64,000 bases of DNA from Paraspadella gotoi (taxonomy: Eukaryota > Chaetognatha). The notes beneath the pieces are model-generated. The model did no database searches and was not told the origin of the DNA. It saw only the letters and a list, made by a program, of their open reading frames with translations. The position numbers and the translations under genes were made by a program. Of the stretch, positions 19,664 through 33,271 are shown one piece after another (position 1 is the first letter of the stretch; each line of letters opens with the position of its first letter). Location of the stretch: the NCBI GenBank assembly GCA_051294375.1, contig JBJCIZ010000239.1, positions 3,113,476 to 3,177,475 of the forward strand. Direction: 5' to 3'.

Positions 19664-20477
19664 ATCCCGTCCGCTTCTTCCGCTGCATCCTCTTCGTCGC
19701 GGTCTTTGTCCGCTGCCGCAGCGAAGAAACTAACGCTTGCCTCACCAGCAAATTCTGCACGGAAAATAAGCAAAAGGACGGCGAAGGCAAAGTCTTTGAT
19801 TCCGAGGGATGCTGCAAGGATCCGAGTGGGTTCCGCAATGCATTCGCTCGCTGCTTGCTACGTGTGTCGACGGATTTGTGCCGAACTTGTCGGGCCGCTG
19901 GTTGTCGCGTGTGCTAGGTGTTTCTTTTTATCACCGACTGCGTGCTGCATTTACAGCCGGTTGACGGATGGAGGTATCCCTGTCTTATTGCTGCTATTGG
20001 TCGCCGGTTGTAGGCTGCATGTGTCGTAGTCTGATTGCTGCATGTGTCGCCGGTTGTGGGCTGCATGTGTCGTAGTCTGATTGCTGCATTGGTCGCCGGT
20101 TTCGGGCTGCATGTGTCGTAGTCTGATTGCTGCATGTGTCGCCGGTTTCGGGCTGCATGCGTCGCTTGTTGCGGGCTTCTTGTGTCGTAGTCTGAACGCT
20201 TCATGCGTCCCTTGTTGCGGGCTGCATGCGTCGCCGGCTGAATCGCCTCGAGTGTGACGTTGTCTTTCTGTATGAAGCCCTATTCGTTCTCTGTCTCCCT
20301 TCCGTCTAAGACGTCGAAGCTCCGCACTGCATCCGAACCTGCAAAGAGTGTACCGACCTCAAGGGAGAATGTCTCGGCGAAAACGGAAGCTCGAAAAAAG
20401 CTGGAGCCAACAGGGCGACGCTTGACGCCGTCGTCGTCGTCCTCGTCGTCGTCGGAAGAGTCTTCGTCGATCGAATG
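19630..20477 (+). CDS. Secreted or surface-anchored 8-cysteine protein (paralog 2)
   Basis: Exon 1 is 19630-19825 (donor CCGA|GTGGGT, phase 1). Exon 2 starts at 20311 after TCCGTCTAAG. The protein opens with Met and ten Thr from an (ACG)n run, then a hydrophobic segment FFRCILFVAVFV, probably the signal peptide. Cysteines at 37, 43, 61, 62, 72, 76, 79 and 86 give C-x5-C-x17-CC-x9-C-x3-C-x2-C-x6-C, matching the upstream paralog except for one residue. The SEGCCK block is shared. The end is a Val-rich hydrophobic run encoded by (GTC)n at about 105-118. The 3' end is uncertain: the frame stays open to 20726, but a GTAAAT donor follows codon 20475-20477 and AATAAA motifs follow directly, so a further exon, or a single-base shift at a stop, is possible. 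The function is unknown. Confidence 0.6.
19980..20240. repeat. 46-bp minisatellite inside intron of paralog 2
   Basis: About five imperfect units of 46 bases. The block GTCGTAGTCTGA starts at 20023, 20069 and 20115, and each unit also carries TGTCGCCGGTT and GGGCTGCATG. It lies within the 19826-20310 intron. Units diverge gradually toward the 3' side. Confidence 0.85.
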
Positions 20478-21009
20478 GTAAATAAACAAAATAAAATAAA
20501 CCCCCCCAAAAAAACAAACAAACAAACAAACGAGCGAATGAAACAAATAAACGAAGTTAATTTTATGGAGTTTGTCGTGAAGACATCTCATTGCATGGGT
20601 TTGGTTGGTAATCAGATAGAATTTCTTCGTGGGAGTTACGAGTGCATTTTAAAAAATTTTTTGACACTCTGGCATCGCACTCCATCGACGAGAGTTAGTA
20701 TATATATGGTGATTTTTAAAGTCTAAAATAAAAAAAAAATGTACTTGTAACTCCGACAAAAAAACTCTATTTTTAAATCTAATTTTATTTTTCTGGACTA
20801 GATAAATAATAACAAATAAGAACATCGATTTATTTTCTTACACCAGATACGCTTCGTGTGAATTGCTTTTCGGAGAAGCTGAGAAAACTTTACGCCACTC
20901 TGTAATTAACTCGACGCGTTCCATTTTCTTGCGGCAAAGAATTAACATTAACAATGTTTCTAATTTCTATTTCATTCTTGAGTTCAGTCATTAAAATTTA
21001 TCCCGAGTA
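20478..21009. other. AT-rich intergenic DNA
   Basis: AT-rich sequence that may include the 3' untranslated part of the preceding gene (several AATAAA-like motifs at 20478-20500). No further gene was recognised. It ends at the TA dinucleotide that flanks the TIR element. Confidence 0.45.
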
Positions 21010-21908
21010 CAGTCCTGTGCAAAAAAAAAACGCGCCACTTTATAACTTTATATTTCAGACACAATAAAAATATTTTTAAAAATTATATAAAAAATAAAAT
21101 TGATTAAAAAAAAGAATTAATGTGACTAAATTTTATTACAATTGGTCAAGTGGTTTAGGAAGTATGATTGTTTAAACTTGAGTGTTCCAAAACCAAATGG
21201 GAAAATCGACATTTTTGATCTATACAGATTTTTTTAACTAGAAAAACTACAAATGAAAAAAGCGGTCATGTGTGGTTGTGAAAAAGCTTTTGACATTCGA
21301 TTGCTCAGACACATACTCCAATGTCTATATCTGTAAGATGTACTGAATTTTTAAAACATTTTATTTTTTTTTATAAAAATATATCTTGAAAGTCAGCAAG
21401 CTGGACTACTGGAGAGTTAAAAAATAAAAAACGTCAATGTTTTTTAATAAAAATCTGAAGTCAGATAATTTAGCCATAGTATTTGACCATTTATCATTTA
21501 CTCCTATTTGAAATCCGTGTAAAAGCTTCAGAATCTTGGACCTATCTTTATCTTACGTTATAATTACCTTAAGATTATATTAAGGGATCAGGGGCAATCT
21601 ATTTATCCAGCTATCCCTCCGGACGTTCTATATAATTTTTTTATTTTTAATTTATTTTAAGTATTGTAAAATATCAGAAGAAAAAAGAGTAGTCTGAATT
21701 CTATCAGATTATTTCTTGTTCAGCTTTGTACTTCATTTTAAAAATCACTGCTCCTAAACGGATGGCCCGATTTAAATAAAATTTATCCCAAACTTATCAT
21801 CTTTCAATAAACTATATCATTTTTAAATTTTTTAAAAAAATTCAAGTTTATCGGGTGATTTTTAAAGTCTGAAATAAAGTGGCGCGTTTTTTTTTGTGCA
21901 CAGGACTG
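21010..21908. mobile_element. Tc1/mariner-like non-autonomous TIR element
   Basis: The element begins CAGTCCTGTGC followed by an A run and CGCGCCACTTTAT, and ends with the reverse complement of the same block. The TIRs are about 35 bases with a small difference in A-run length. A TA dinucleotide lies directly outside each end (21008-21009 and 21909-21910), as expected for TA target-site duplication by Tc1/mariner transposases. The 899 bases are AT-rich and contain no transposase frame, so it is a deletion derivative or MITE-like element. Confidence 0.8.
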
Positions 21909-22050
21909 TAGTACGATTGTTTTGACTTGGTTTTTACAATTTACATTTTTTTTACGTATAATATGAATAGAAAAGAGCGAAAGAAAAAAAGAAGAAACTC
22001 TCTTTCTTTTTCCACCCACTCGCTGGCGACTCCAAATTCAGTTCCACTAT

Positions 22051-22107
<57 letters not shown>

Positions 22108-22130
22108 TCTCTCTCTCTCCTCTCCTCTTT
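22051..22130. repeat. (CT)n microsatellite
   Basis: A nearly uninterrupted CT run between the TIR element and the CGG-rich patch. A complementary (GA)n tract lies at 22412-22503. Confidence 0.9.
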
Positions 22131-22189
22131 CAAGATATTCTCGATCGAGAAAAAAAATTCACGATCGAAATGGGGAGATCTTAAGCGGC

Positions 22190-22409
22190 GCGGCGACGGC
22201 GGCGGCGGCGGCGGCGGCTGCGGCGGCGGCGGCTGCGGCGCGATTGACCCCAGATCGATTGGATCCCATCGTCACTCAACCGCGAAGATTTTTCTCGGGT
22301 AAGTTCGATCGTGGCCGTCGGTGGCGGTGGCGGGGTGGCGATGGCTCGAAGGCGCGGAGTGGACAGTGAAGATTGTGGTGAAATCGGGAGTGAGCACGAG
22401 CTGGGATGG

Positions 22410-22508
<99 letters not shown>

Positions 22509-22716
22509 TTCCTTTCTCCATAAAATTGACTTTTGTATTTTTGTGGCCAAAAGATAACCGTTATGTAAATTGTAACGTAAAATTTTTTTTCATTGAAATT
22601 ATAAATTATTTTCTTTTAGATTTTCTAAAATGGCGACGACCTCCTGCGTTGACAATTTGACGTCGTTGTCGTTTATCGTCGTCGTCATCGTCGTCGTCTT
22701 CAAATCGAAGTTTTGA
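22190..22716 (+). CDS. Candidate two-exon micro-gene with 28-residue membrane peptide
   Basis: A (CGG)n-rich segment at about 22190-22250 continues to a consensus donor CTCGG|GTAAGT at 22298/22299. A strong acceptor TTATTTTCTTTTAG ends at 22619. Ten bases later an ATG in good context (AAAATGGCG, 22630) opens a 28-codon frame to TGA at 22714-22716: MATTSCVDNLTSLSFIVVV, IVVVFKSKF. This would be a short polar head, one hydrophobic helix and a basic end, a shape like known membrane micropeptides. The hydrophobic part is encoded by a GTC/ATC microsatellite, so the frame could be accidental. The CGG exon would be 5' untranslated or encode a poly-Ala stretch in another frame. Expression evidence would decide it. 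Confidence 0.3.
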
Positions 22717-23291
22717 CGAAACGACATTGTCCCAAGTTACGGAGAAAACGATTTCGTAATGGAAAAAGTCGAGTCACTTTTGAAATAATTCAAACAGTTT
22801 CTGAATGCGACCGCGCGGTGACAAAATTCTCTGATTTTCGCCGACTTCTTTCTATTGTTTTTTTTTTTCTGTTACGAGAAATGTAAACTTTTGAAAAATG
22901 ATTACCTCATGGCTTACACGTAGCTAACCGACACATATAACTTAAAATTGCTTATTCGAAGAAAAAAAAAAGACAATGGAGAAAAGAGAGAAAAAATTAA
23001 ATTTCATTTATTTAAATACAAGAATGAATTAGGACTAAACGGTGAACTTTCCTGTTTTTCAAACGATAAGAGTTATTGTAATTATTGACACTAACAGCGA
23101 CATTTAATGGGTATTTTTAGTCAAAAATCAAACCAAAATAATACAAATTTTATCGTAAAAAAAAAAATAAAACGAATCGAAAACCAAGAGTTTAAACTTT
23201 TCTTTTTTGTTCAGCGAAGATTTTCGCTTTTTTGACGGATGAAGAAAGACGCGCGGACGTACGCGTCAAAGAAATTGCACCGTCTCTTCTC

Positions 23292-23327
<36 letters not shown>

Positions 23328-23798
23328 CTCTCTCTCTCTCTCTCTCTCCATCTGGACACTCTAGCCCAAAGCCCGTTTTCCTTTATGTGACAATCATGCC
23401 AAACTCTCTCTCTCTGTCGTCCTCGTTCGGTCTCACCTCTCTCTCTCTTCCTATTCCTGTCTCTTCTCTCTCTCTCTCTCTCTTCTCGCATTCCCCATTC
23501 CACCGTGACGTATCTGCCCTCTCCCTCGTCCTCTTCCCTTCCCTCTTTCCTCTTCCTCGTCTCCTCAGAGATTTCGGTCGGGAAGCGAGAGCGCCTTGAA
23601 TTGTGGTCCTACGAAGGACCGGAGTTGGACCGTTCGACTCTCGATTTCCTGATTTTTTTGGATCGATTGCGATTGATTGATCGATTTGATCGATTTATCG
23701 ATTGATTTCATCGATTTGATTAATTTTTTTGTTAATTTAACGTTTAATTCGATTGATTTTATTGATTTATTATATCTCATTGCTTCGATTTGATGGAT
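22717..23798. other. Intergenic DNA with CT/GA tracts
   Basis: CT-rich stretches at 23300-23350 and 23400-23500, and a stretch rich in GATTGATTGATCGATTTGAT-type repeats at 23650-23790. No supported exon was recognised, apart from the possible end of the following minus-strand gene. Confidence 0.5.
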
Positions 23799-25707
23799 TT
23801 AATCAATTATTTTTATTTTATTATCTTTAGCTTTCAACGAATTGCGTTGGAGGAAAAAAGCCTGGGCTTGGAGAGAGGGTAGAGGGGGAGACAGAGAAGA
23901 GAGAGAGAGAGATGAGAGAGAGAGGAGAGAGAGAGAGTGTGAGGACGAGATGATGTGTCGAGAGAGTCAGAGGAGAGAGAGAGAAGAAAGAAAGAAAGAA
24001 AGGAAAAAAGAAAGATCAAGAAAGAAAGAAAGAGAGTCCAGCCCTCTCACCATTTGGTTGTGATCCACGTGGACGGCGACGCAATACGTGACGATGACGA
24101 TGACGATGACGATGCCGACGAAAATCCCGATTCCGATCGTGAGAGCGTTTTGTTTCGAGTACGATCGTTTGTTGCAGAGATCCTGGTGGGTCACGTACGT
24201 TCCCGTTTGACTCACTCAATCAAATCTCACGCTAGAAATCACATTTTTACCCAAGCAATATCCGTCGGGTTAAGAGCGAGCATTCTTTCTACCCATCGAG
24301 CCGCACCGGCTTCGCTGCCGATCGCGCAACGTTGCCAACAGGATGTCTCAATGTCTCACCGAGCCGAAGTCGTTTTCCCATTTCGCCCGGAGATCTAACT
24401 CGATTCCAGCCCGTCGTTTACTTTTTCCCCCCGAGCACCACTTCGGCGAAACTTTTTCCCCCGTCCTTTCCAACAATCACGCGGACCAACTCGTTCGGTA
24501 ATCTCTCCCACACCGCCCCGCCCCCGCCCCCGCCCCCTCCTCCCAAACCTCCACACAGAAGAGTTGCTCGCAGTCGGTTTTAGTCGAATTCGCGAATCTG
24601 GATTTGACTTCTTCGCAAAAGTCGATGCCTTTGCGAACGCAATGGCGGACGGTAAGTGTGTCCGTGTTGCTCCCCTGTCGGTGTTGGACGGTGACGTACA
24701 ACTGTGCCGGTTAATAATGACAATGATAATGAAATTGGTACAACCAATATAAAAATTATCCATTCATTTAATAAATAAGCTATCTTGCCCCTGACTTTGG
24801 ACAGGCTTTGGTGGTTTAAGGCCTCCATCACTCTTACAAGATAATGACATAGCAGGTCCCTGCAAGCTTTCAATCAAGACTCTCTCACAGTCTCGTTTAT
24901 TCACTCCCAGAGTACCTGGCTTCCCTATCAATGAAGTGGTATAATATTTCAAAGAATGTTTCAATTGTATGAAAAGACCACCATAATGTGTGACATAATC
25001 GCAATAGCGAAGACCCTCCATCTCACACACACACACATCGACGCAGCATTCCATTCACAATCCCTTCACAAAATCTTCCTACGCCCTCATTTACCAACGA
25101 CGGGGCCCGTAATCTCGAACACAATTCCACCGACAATCTCTCTTACGATTCCACCTTTAATATTTCTCATCAATCCCTTTCCGCCACAATCCCCATCGAC
25201 TACAATCCCCTTCGACCATAATCTCCTTCCACCACAATCCCCTTCCATGACAATCCCCTTCGATCACAATCCCCTTTGGGCTACATATCCCCTTCCTCAA
25301 TCACAAATCCCCTTGCGCACCACAATCCCCTCCACCACAAATCCACTTCCACGCACAATCCACTTCCACCACAATCCTTTCACCACAATCCCCTTCCACC
25401 ACAATCCCCTTCCACCACAATCCCCTTCCACCACAATCCCCCTTCAAAATTCCAGCCCGCATAACCCTCTCACTTCCAGGCATTGAGGTTCCTTCTCCGA
25501 CTCGCAGGTTTGCTCCCTCGCTGAGACTCCCGGCTTAAGACACAGACTCGCGTCGTCGGCCTCGCAGATTTTTTCGTCCCAACACACGAGGCCGTTGGCG
25601 AAATGGGCGCGGTGCGTCGAAGGCGAGAGCGGCAGCAGCAGCGGCAGCAGGAGTGAAAGGAAGAGCGAAGGGGACCACGGAAGCGGCGTCGGGAGGCGTG
25701 GACGCAT
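23799..25707 (-). CDS. Transmembrane Ly6/uPAR-like (three-finger) receptor A
   Basis: Minus-strand exons are 25707-25474, 24701-24549 and 24182-24051, all joined in phase 0, plus a tentative last exon 23861-23799 (about 193 aa in all). A signal peptide with a long Leu run fills about residues 10-27. The ectodomain has ten cysteines at 42, 48, 56, 68, 76, 99, 107, 122, 127 and 132, ending C-x4-C-x4-CN with D-L-C-N. This is the closing signature of the LU/three-finger fold. A strongly hydrophobic helix (GIGIFVGIVIVIVIVTYCVAV, residues 144-164, written here only as its start GIGIFVGIV) follows at once. Part of it is coded by an (ATCGTC)n microsatellite. Donors are GAA|GTGAGA, GAG|GTTTGG (weak) and ATG|GTGAGA. 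A predicted N-glycosylation site NST lies in exon 2. The intron before D-L-C-N is shared with the next gene upstream. The last exon is the weakest part. The ligand is unknown. Confidence 0.65.
24051..24182 (-). CDS. Receptor A exon 3: D-L-C-N and transmembrane helix
   Basis: This exon is listed separately because it anchors the gene model. It begins after CACCCACCAG with D-L-C-N, then KRSYSKQNALTIG, then a Val/Ile helix, and ends HVDHNQM before GTGAGA. It is 132 bases, 44 codons, phase 0 at both ends. The arrangement of domain end, short stalk and helix in one exon is the same as in exon 3 of receptor B. Confidence 0.7.
24728..24981 (-). repeat. Dispersed repeat REP-A (copy 4) inside receptor A intron
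   Basis: The reverse complement of copy 3, nearly identical over its length, from AAATTGGTACAACC to GAAAAGACCAC. It sits in the intron between receptor A exons 1 and 2 (24702-25473). A short fragment of the same 3' end, TATATTGGTTGTAAC, occurs near 48203. Confidence 0.85.
25170..25445. repeat. ACAATCCCCTTCC minisatellite in receptor A intron
   Basis: Imperfect units of about 13-14 bases built on CCACAATCCCCTTCCA, densest at 25330-25440. On the plus strand they give His/Pro/Thr open frames with no gene-like features. They lie in intron 1 of the minus-strand receptor A gene. Confidence 0.75.
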
Positions 25708-27219
25708 CGCTGGGACAGGGGAGTGGGAGTTGAAGGCGACGCATATACGGGAGACGTATTCTGGTCGGTCCGTCAGTCAATTAGGTCTGTCGATCGGTAA
25801 GATTACGCTATGGTTTTCGTCCGCTCCCGGTCGGTCTTTCAAACTAAATGGTAAATAAACAAAAGTTGTCTTACGCGCTATTTCCGGTCAAAACGATTCG
25901 CTTGTCGCTTCTTCATATCTTGGATTTAACGAACGACGTTCGACAATTTCCGCATATAACGAGACTCGCTAGAGTCGTTCCAAGGGACAAAGGAAAAAAC
26001 TCGAGACGAAATCTTTAAAATCCAAATATACATAAGTTTTTTTTTCTAAGAAAATTTTAAATTAAAGCGACATTCTCGATTTATGAGCGACTGCGATAAC
26101 GTTATATGCGATTTTATTAGAATACAATATATTCAAAACATTAAATAATGTTTTAATCCAATTCTTTTTAAATTTCAGGTTTCAATTTTATTAACATTAA
26201 AAAAGTAAGAAAATTAAAATTAAAATTAAGAAAGCTGTGTCAATTCTTTCTAAAATCCTAGATACTCTCTACTCTTCTTTCTCTGCTCTTCTCTTTCCCT
26301 TCTTCCCTTTATCTTCCCATTTCTCTTCTTCTCTTATTACTTATTACTATTATTCGCTTTTTACTGTACCTAAAAGGTCATATCGGCCGCAGAAAGCGTG
26401 CCCAGGGCCGTATCCATAGATTCATTCATTCATTCATTCATTCATTCATTCATTCATTCATTCATTCATTCATTCATTCATTCTCTCTTCTCTACAATAA
26501 GACGGCCTTTTCATTTAAACTGTCTGTCAGTTAGTCGATTAAACTTAACAAAACATTTTACACGATCAATCCGTTTCCTACGTTGCCATAAAATAAAATA
26601 TAATTTAAAAGTCAAAACAGAATATGTCACCGGAATTTTCCTTATTTTTTTCTTATTTTTAAAAAAATACGACAGACTTCGTATCGATATGGGAATCATT
26701 CTCGCAAAATATGTATTCCTTGATAAAATCACGTTTCTTTTACGCGAATGAAGAAGGCGGAAAACAACTCGGTTTACTTTTCGAGCTTATCGTATTTTTC
26801 TTGCCCTACAACAAAATAAGGTTTAGGATTTATGGTTTCAACTTTTTTCCAATTGTCAAGCAATCAATTCTTTATCTTTTTTGAAAATGTTGACAAGCAT
26901 CAACAATGAGCTTTTATTTTATCCAGAGAGGCAATCAAACCGCTATGGCATCTTTCACTAAACGACAAAAACGTATAAAAACACGGGTGTAATCTAGTAA
27001 AGTAATTGTATTTCACGTCAAACAAACTGTTTCAACCAACGAGAAAAATGAATCTAAACGCCTGCATTAAAGTTGCAAAAAAATCACTTCTCAACTAAAA
27101 TCGTTTTCAAAGTCAAGTCCTTCTTCTCGTCGTTACGTTTGTTACCTAATGTTAAACCCTAATAGAATTCACAACCCGCGCGGCCCCATGGCTCTCGACG
27201 GCCATTCCTATTACATCCC
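25708..27219. other. Intergenic DNA between receptor A and receptor B
   Basis: This stretch presumably holds the receptor A promoter and the receptor B 3' UTR; a minus-strand AATAAA lies at 26913-26918. An (ATTC)n microsatellite sits at 26422-26482. The left arm of the large inverted duplication begins near 26397. No other exon was recognised. Confidence 0.55.
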
Positions 27220-28525
27220 TCACGGAGATTCGAATCCGGATGAATTATCAGACTCCTCGTCGTCCTGCGGCCTGGGCGGCGCCACGCCGTATCTCCGGGC
27301 CTTGCGCCTGCGACGACGCCGATCCTCTTCGTCCACTTCGTTGTTGTTGTTCACGTTGGCGTTGGCGTTGGAGTTGGCGTTATAGAGGCGATTCTGATTG
27401 TGTTTGTTGGCGTTGCTCTCGTTAGCGTTTTCTTCCCCCTCCTCCTCCTCCTCCTCTTCCTCGTCAGTTTCTGAACAAATAAAAAGTCATATATATTTAA
27501 ACAAGAAGCGATTAATTTTGAGATCCCCACCACTTACTATCGGGGATCACGTTTCTTATGACATTTACGACGAGGGCGACTATCCCAAGTGCAATTACGC
27601 CGACGAATATACACATAACGTAAAACGCCGGACGATATCGCTCCTTTTCCGGTACATTGCAAAGATCCTGTGATAATGTTGATCGGTAGTTAACAAATTC
27701 GGAACATATCGTACCTAGATGACGCAGAAATAATTCAAAGTTTAGCTCAATTTTTATTTTTCAAATTGATTTGACGGAAAAAATAGCTTATTACCATCAT
27801 ACGTTTGCCTAAAGCTGTCCTCGATCACTTACTACGTCGCATTCGTGGAAAGTGCAGGATTCGAAGTTGGCCGTCGTTTCTATGAACACGATATCCTTAA
27901 GGTACTTGCAGTGATCTTTTCCCTCCTTTTCCTTGACCTGGTGGTTGCAGTGTTGAGAGACTGCCTCTTTGAGCGCCTTTCCCTTGTAGTACTTGACCTC
28001 TATAATGGCGCACTTGTCATCCGTGCTGTCGCAGGTCACCTCCTTCCTTTCCGCGTCAGATTGATTGTACAGTTTGTAATAGCATCTTCTTTTTCCTGAT
28101 AAGAATAATTTATAAAAAAAAGTATTCTAGGTGCGTCGTTTAATGTAACGGTGTAGCACGATTTTTATTACATAAGATATTTTTGACATCTTCAAAAAGT
28201 TAAATTTTTTGCTAGCCTAATTTTTTTTTTATCAATAGTGATGTCAGTTTGAGTCACCCGATGGTTTGCCCATATCCTCTGCTTGGTCCTTCTGCGCCTC
28301 TTTATTGACTTTGTCTTGGACCTCCCTGCTTCCTTCATTCTTCGTCTGGTTCATCTGAAGTTTTTTTCCGCCGCCCCCTCCACCGCCACCGCCGCCACCT
28401 CCGCCCCCCCCTCCGCCGCTCGCCGCTGAAGCTGGTGCAGAGGTGGCGTTTTGGCCGTTGACGATGGCGGCGACGTAGGCGACGAGGGCCACGCCCAAAA
28501 ACAGTTTACAACGATCTATCGCCAT
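27220..28525 (-). CDS. Transmembrane Ly6/uPAR-like (three-finger) receptor B
   Basis: There are four minus-strand exons: 28525-28258 (phase 1 donor TCGG|GTGACT), 28095-27833 (phase 0, GTA|GTAAGT), 27667-27538 (phase 1, GATA|GTAAGT) and 27470-27220 (TGA). Every junction is in frame, giving 303 aa. The signal peptide (LFLGVALVAYVAAIVNG) ends near residue 24. A 17-Gly run and a polar linker follow. The ectodomain has eight cysteines at 94, 111, 118, 139, 152, 170, 175 and 180, closing C-x4-C-x4-CN with D-L-C-N. The helix FYVMCIFVGVIALGIVALVV spans 192-211. The cytosolic tail of about 90 residues starts with an acidic run, then Asn-rich (NANSNANANVNNNN) and Arg-rich (RRRRRKARR) blocks, and ends SGFESP. 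This is an LU-type single-pass receptor with no kinase domain. A GPI-anchored Ly6 is excluded by the long tail. The ligand is unknown. Confidence 0.75.
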
Positions 28526-32676
<4,151 letters not shown>

Positions 32677-33096
32677 GTAGTTTCCGCTTTACGGGCGTCA
32701 AAATTCGCTTTTCTTCCTTTTTTTTTTTTTATCTTTTTTGTCGTTTTTATTTTTTCTCTCTGTAATTTTACCCTCATATCTTCGTCCTTCGTTTTATTCC
32801 GAAAGTTAAGAGTAACCGTCTCTGCTCTCTCTCTCATCTCTCTCTCTCTCTCTCTCTTCTCTCTCATCTCTCATCTCTCTTCTCTCTCTCTCTCTCTCTC
32901 TCTCTCCTCTCTCCCCACAACCTCGGAAATTCCTCCACTCCTCTCATTGATGAACGACGTTGTTCGGCATGCGATTTCGTTTCGGCCTCGAGGCGACGAC
33001 CGTGACGTCATCAAAACGAGGGCGGCGCCCTGGGAAAGAGAGAGAGAGAGAGGAGAGAGAGAAGAGAGGAGGAGAGAGAGAGGAGAGAGAGAGAAG

Positions 33097-33149
<53 letters not shown>

Positions 33150-33239
33150 AGACACTCGTAAATTTTTGATTCATTCGCGACAACATTCCTGTTTTATGTT
33201 TAGCGAATTAATTGGATTTCTTTCCTGTTTCGCGACACT

Positions 33240-33271
<32 letters not shown>

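Noticed and set aside
19980-20240. CRISPR-like regularly spaced repeats
   Set aside because: Whole 46-bp units are repeated with no unique spacers, and the context is an intron of a eukaryotic gene.
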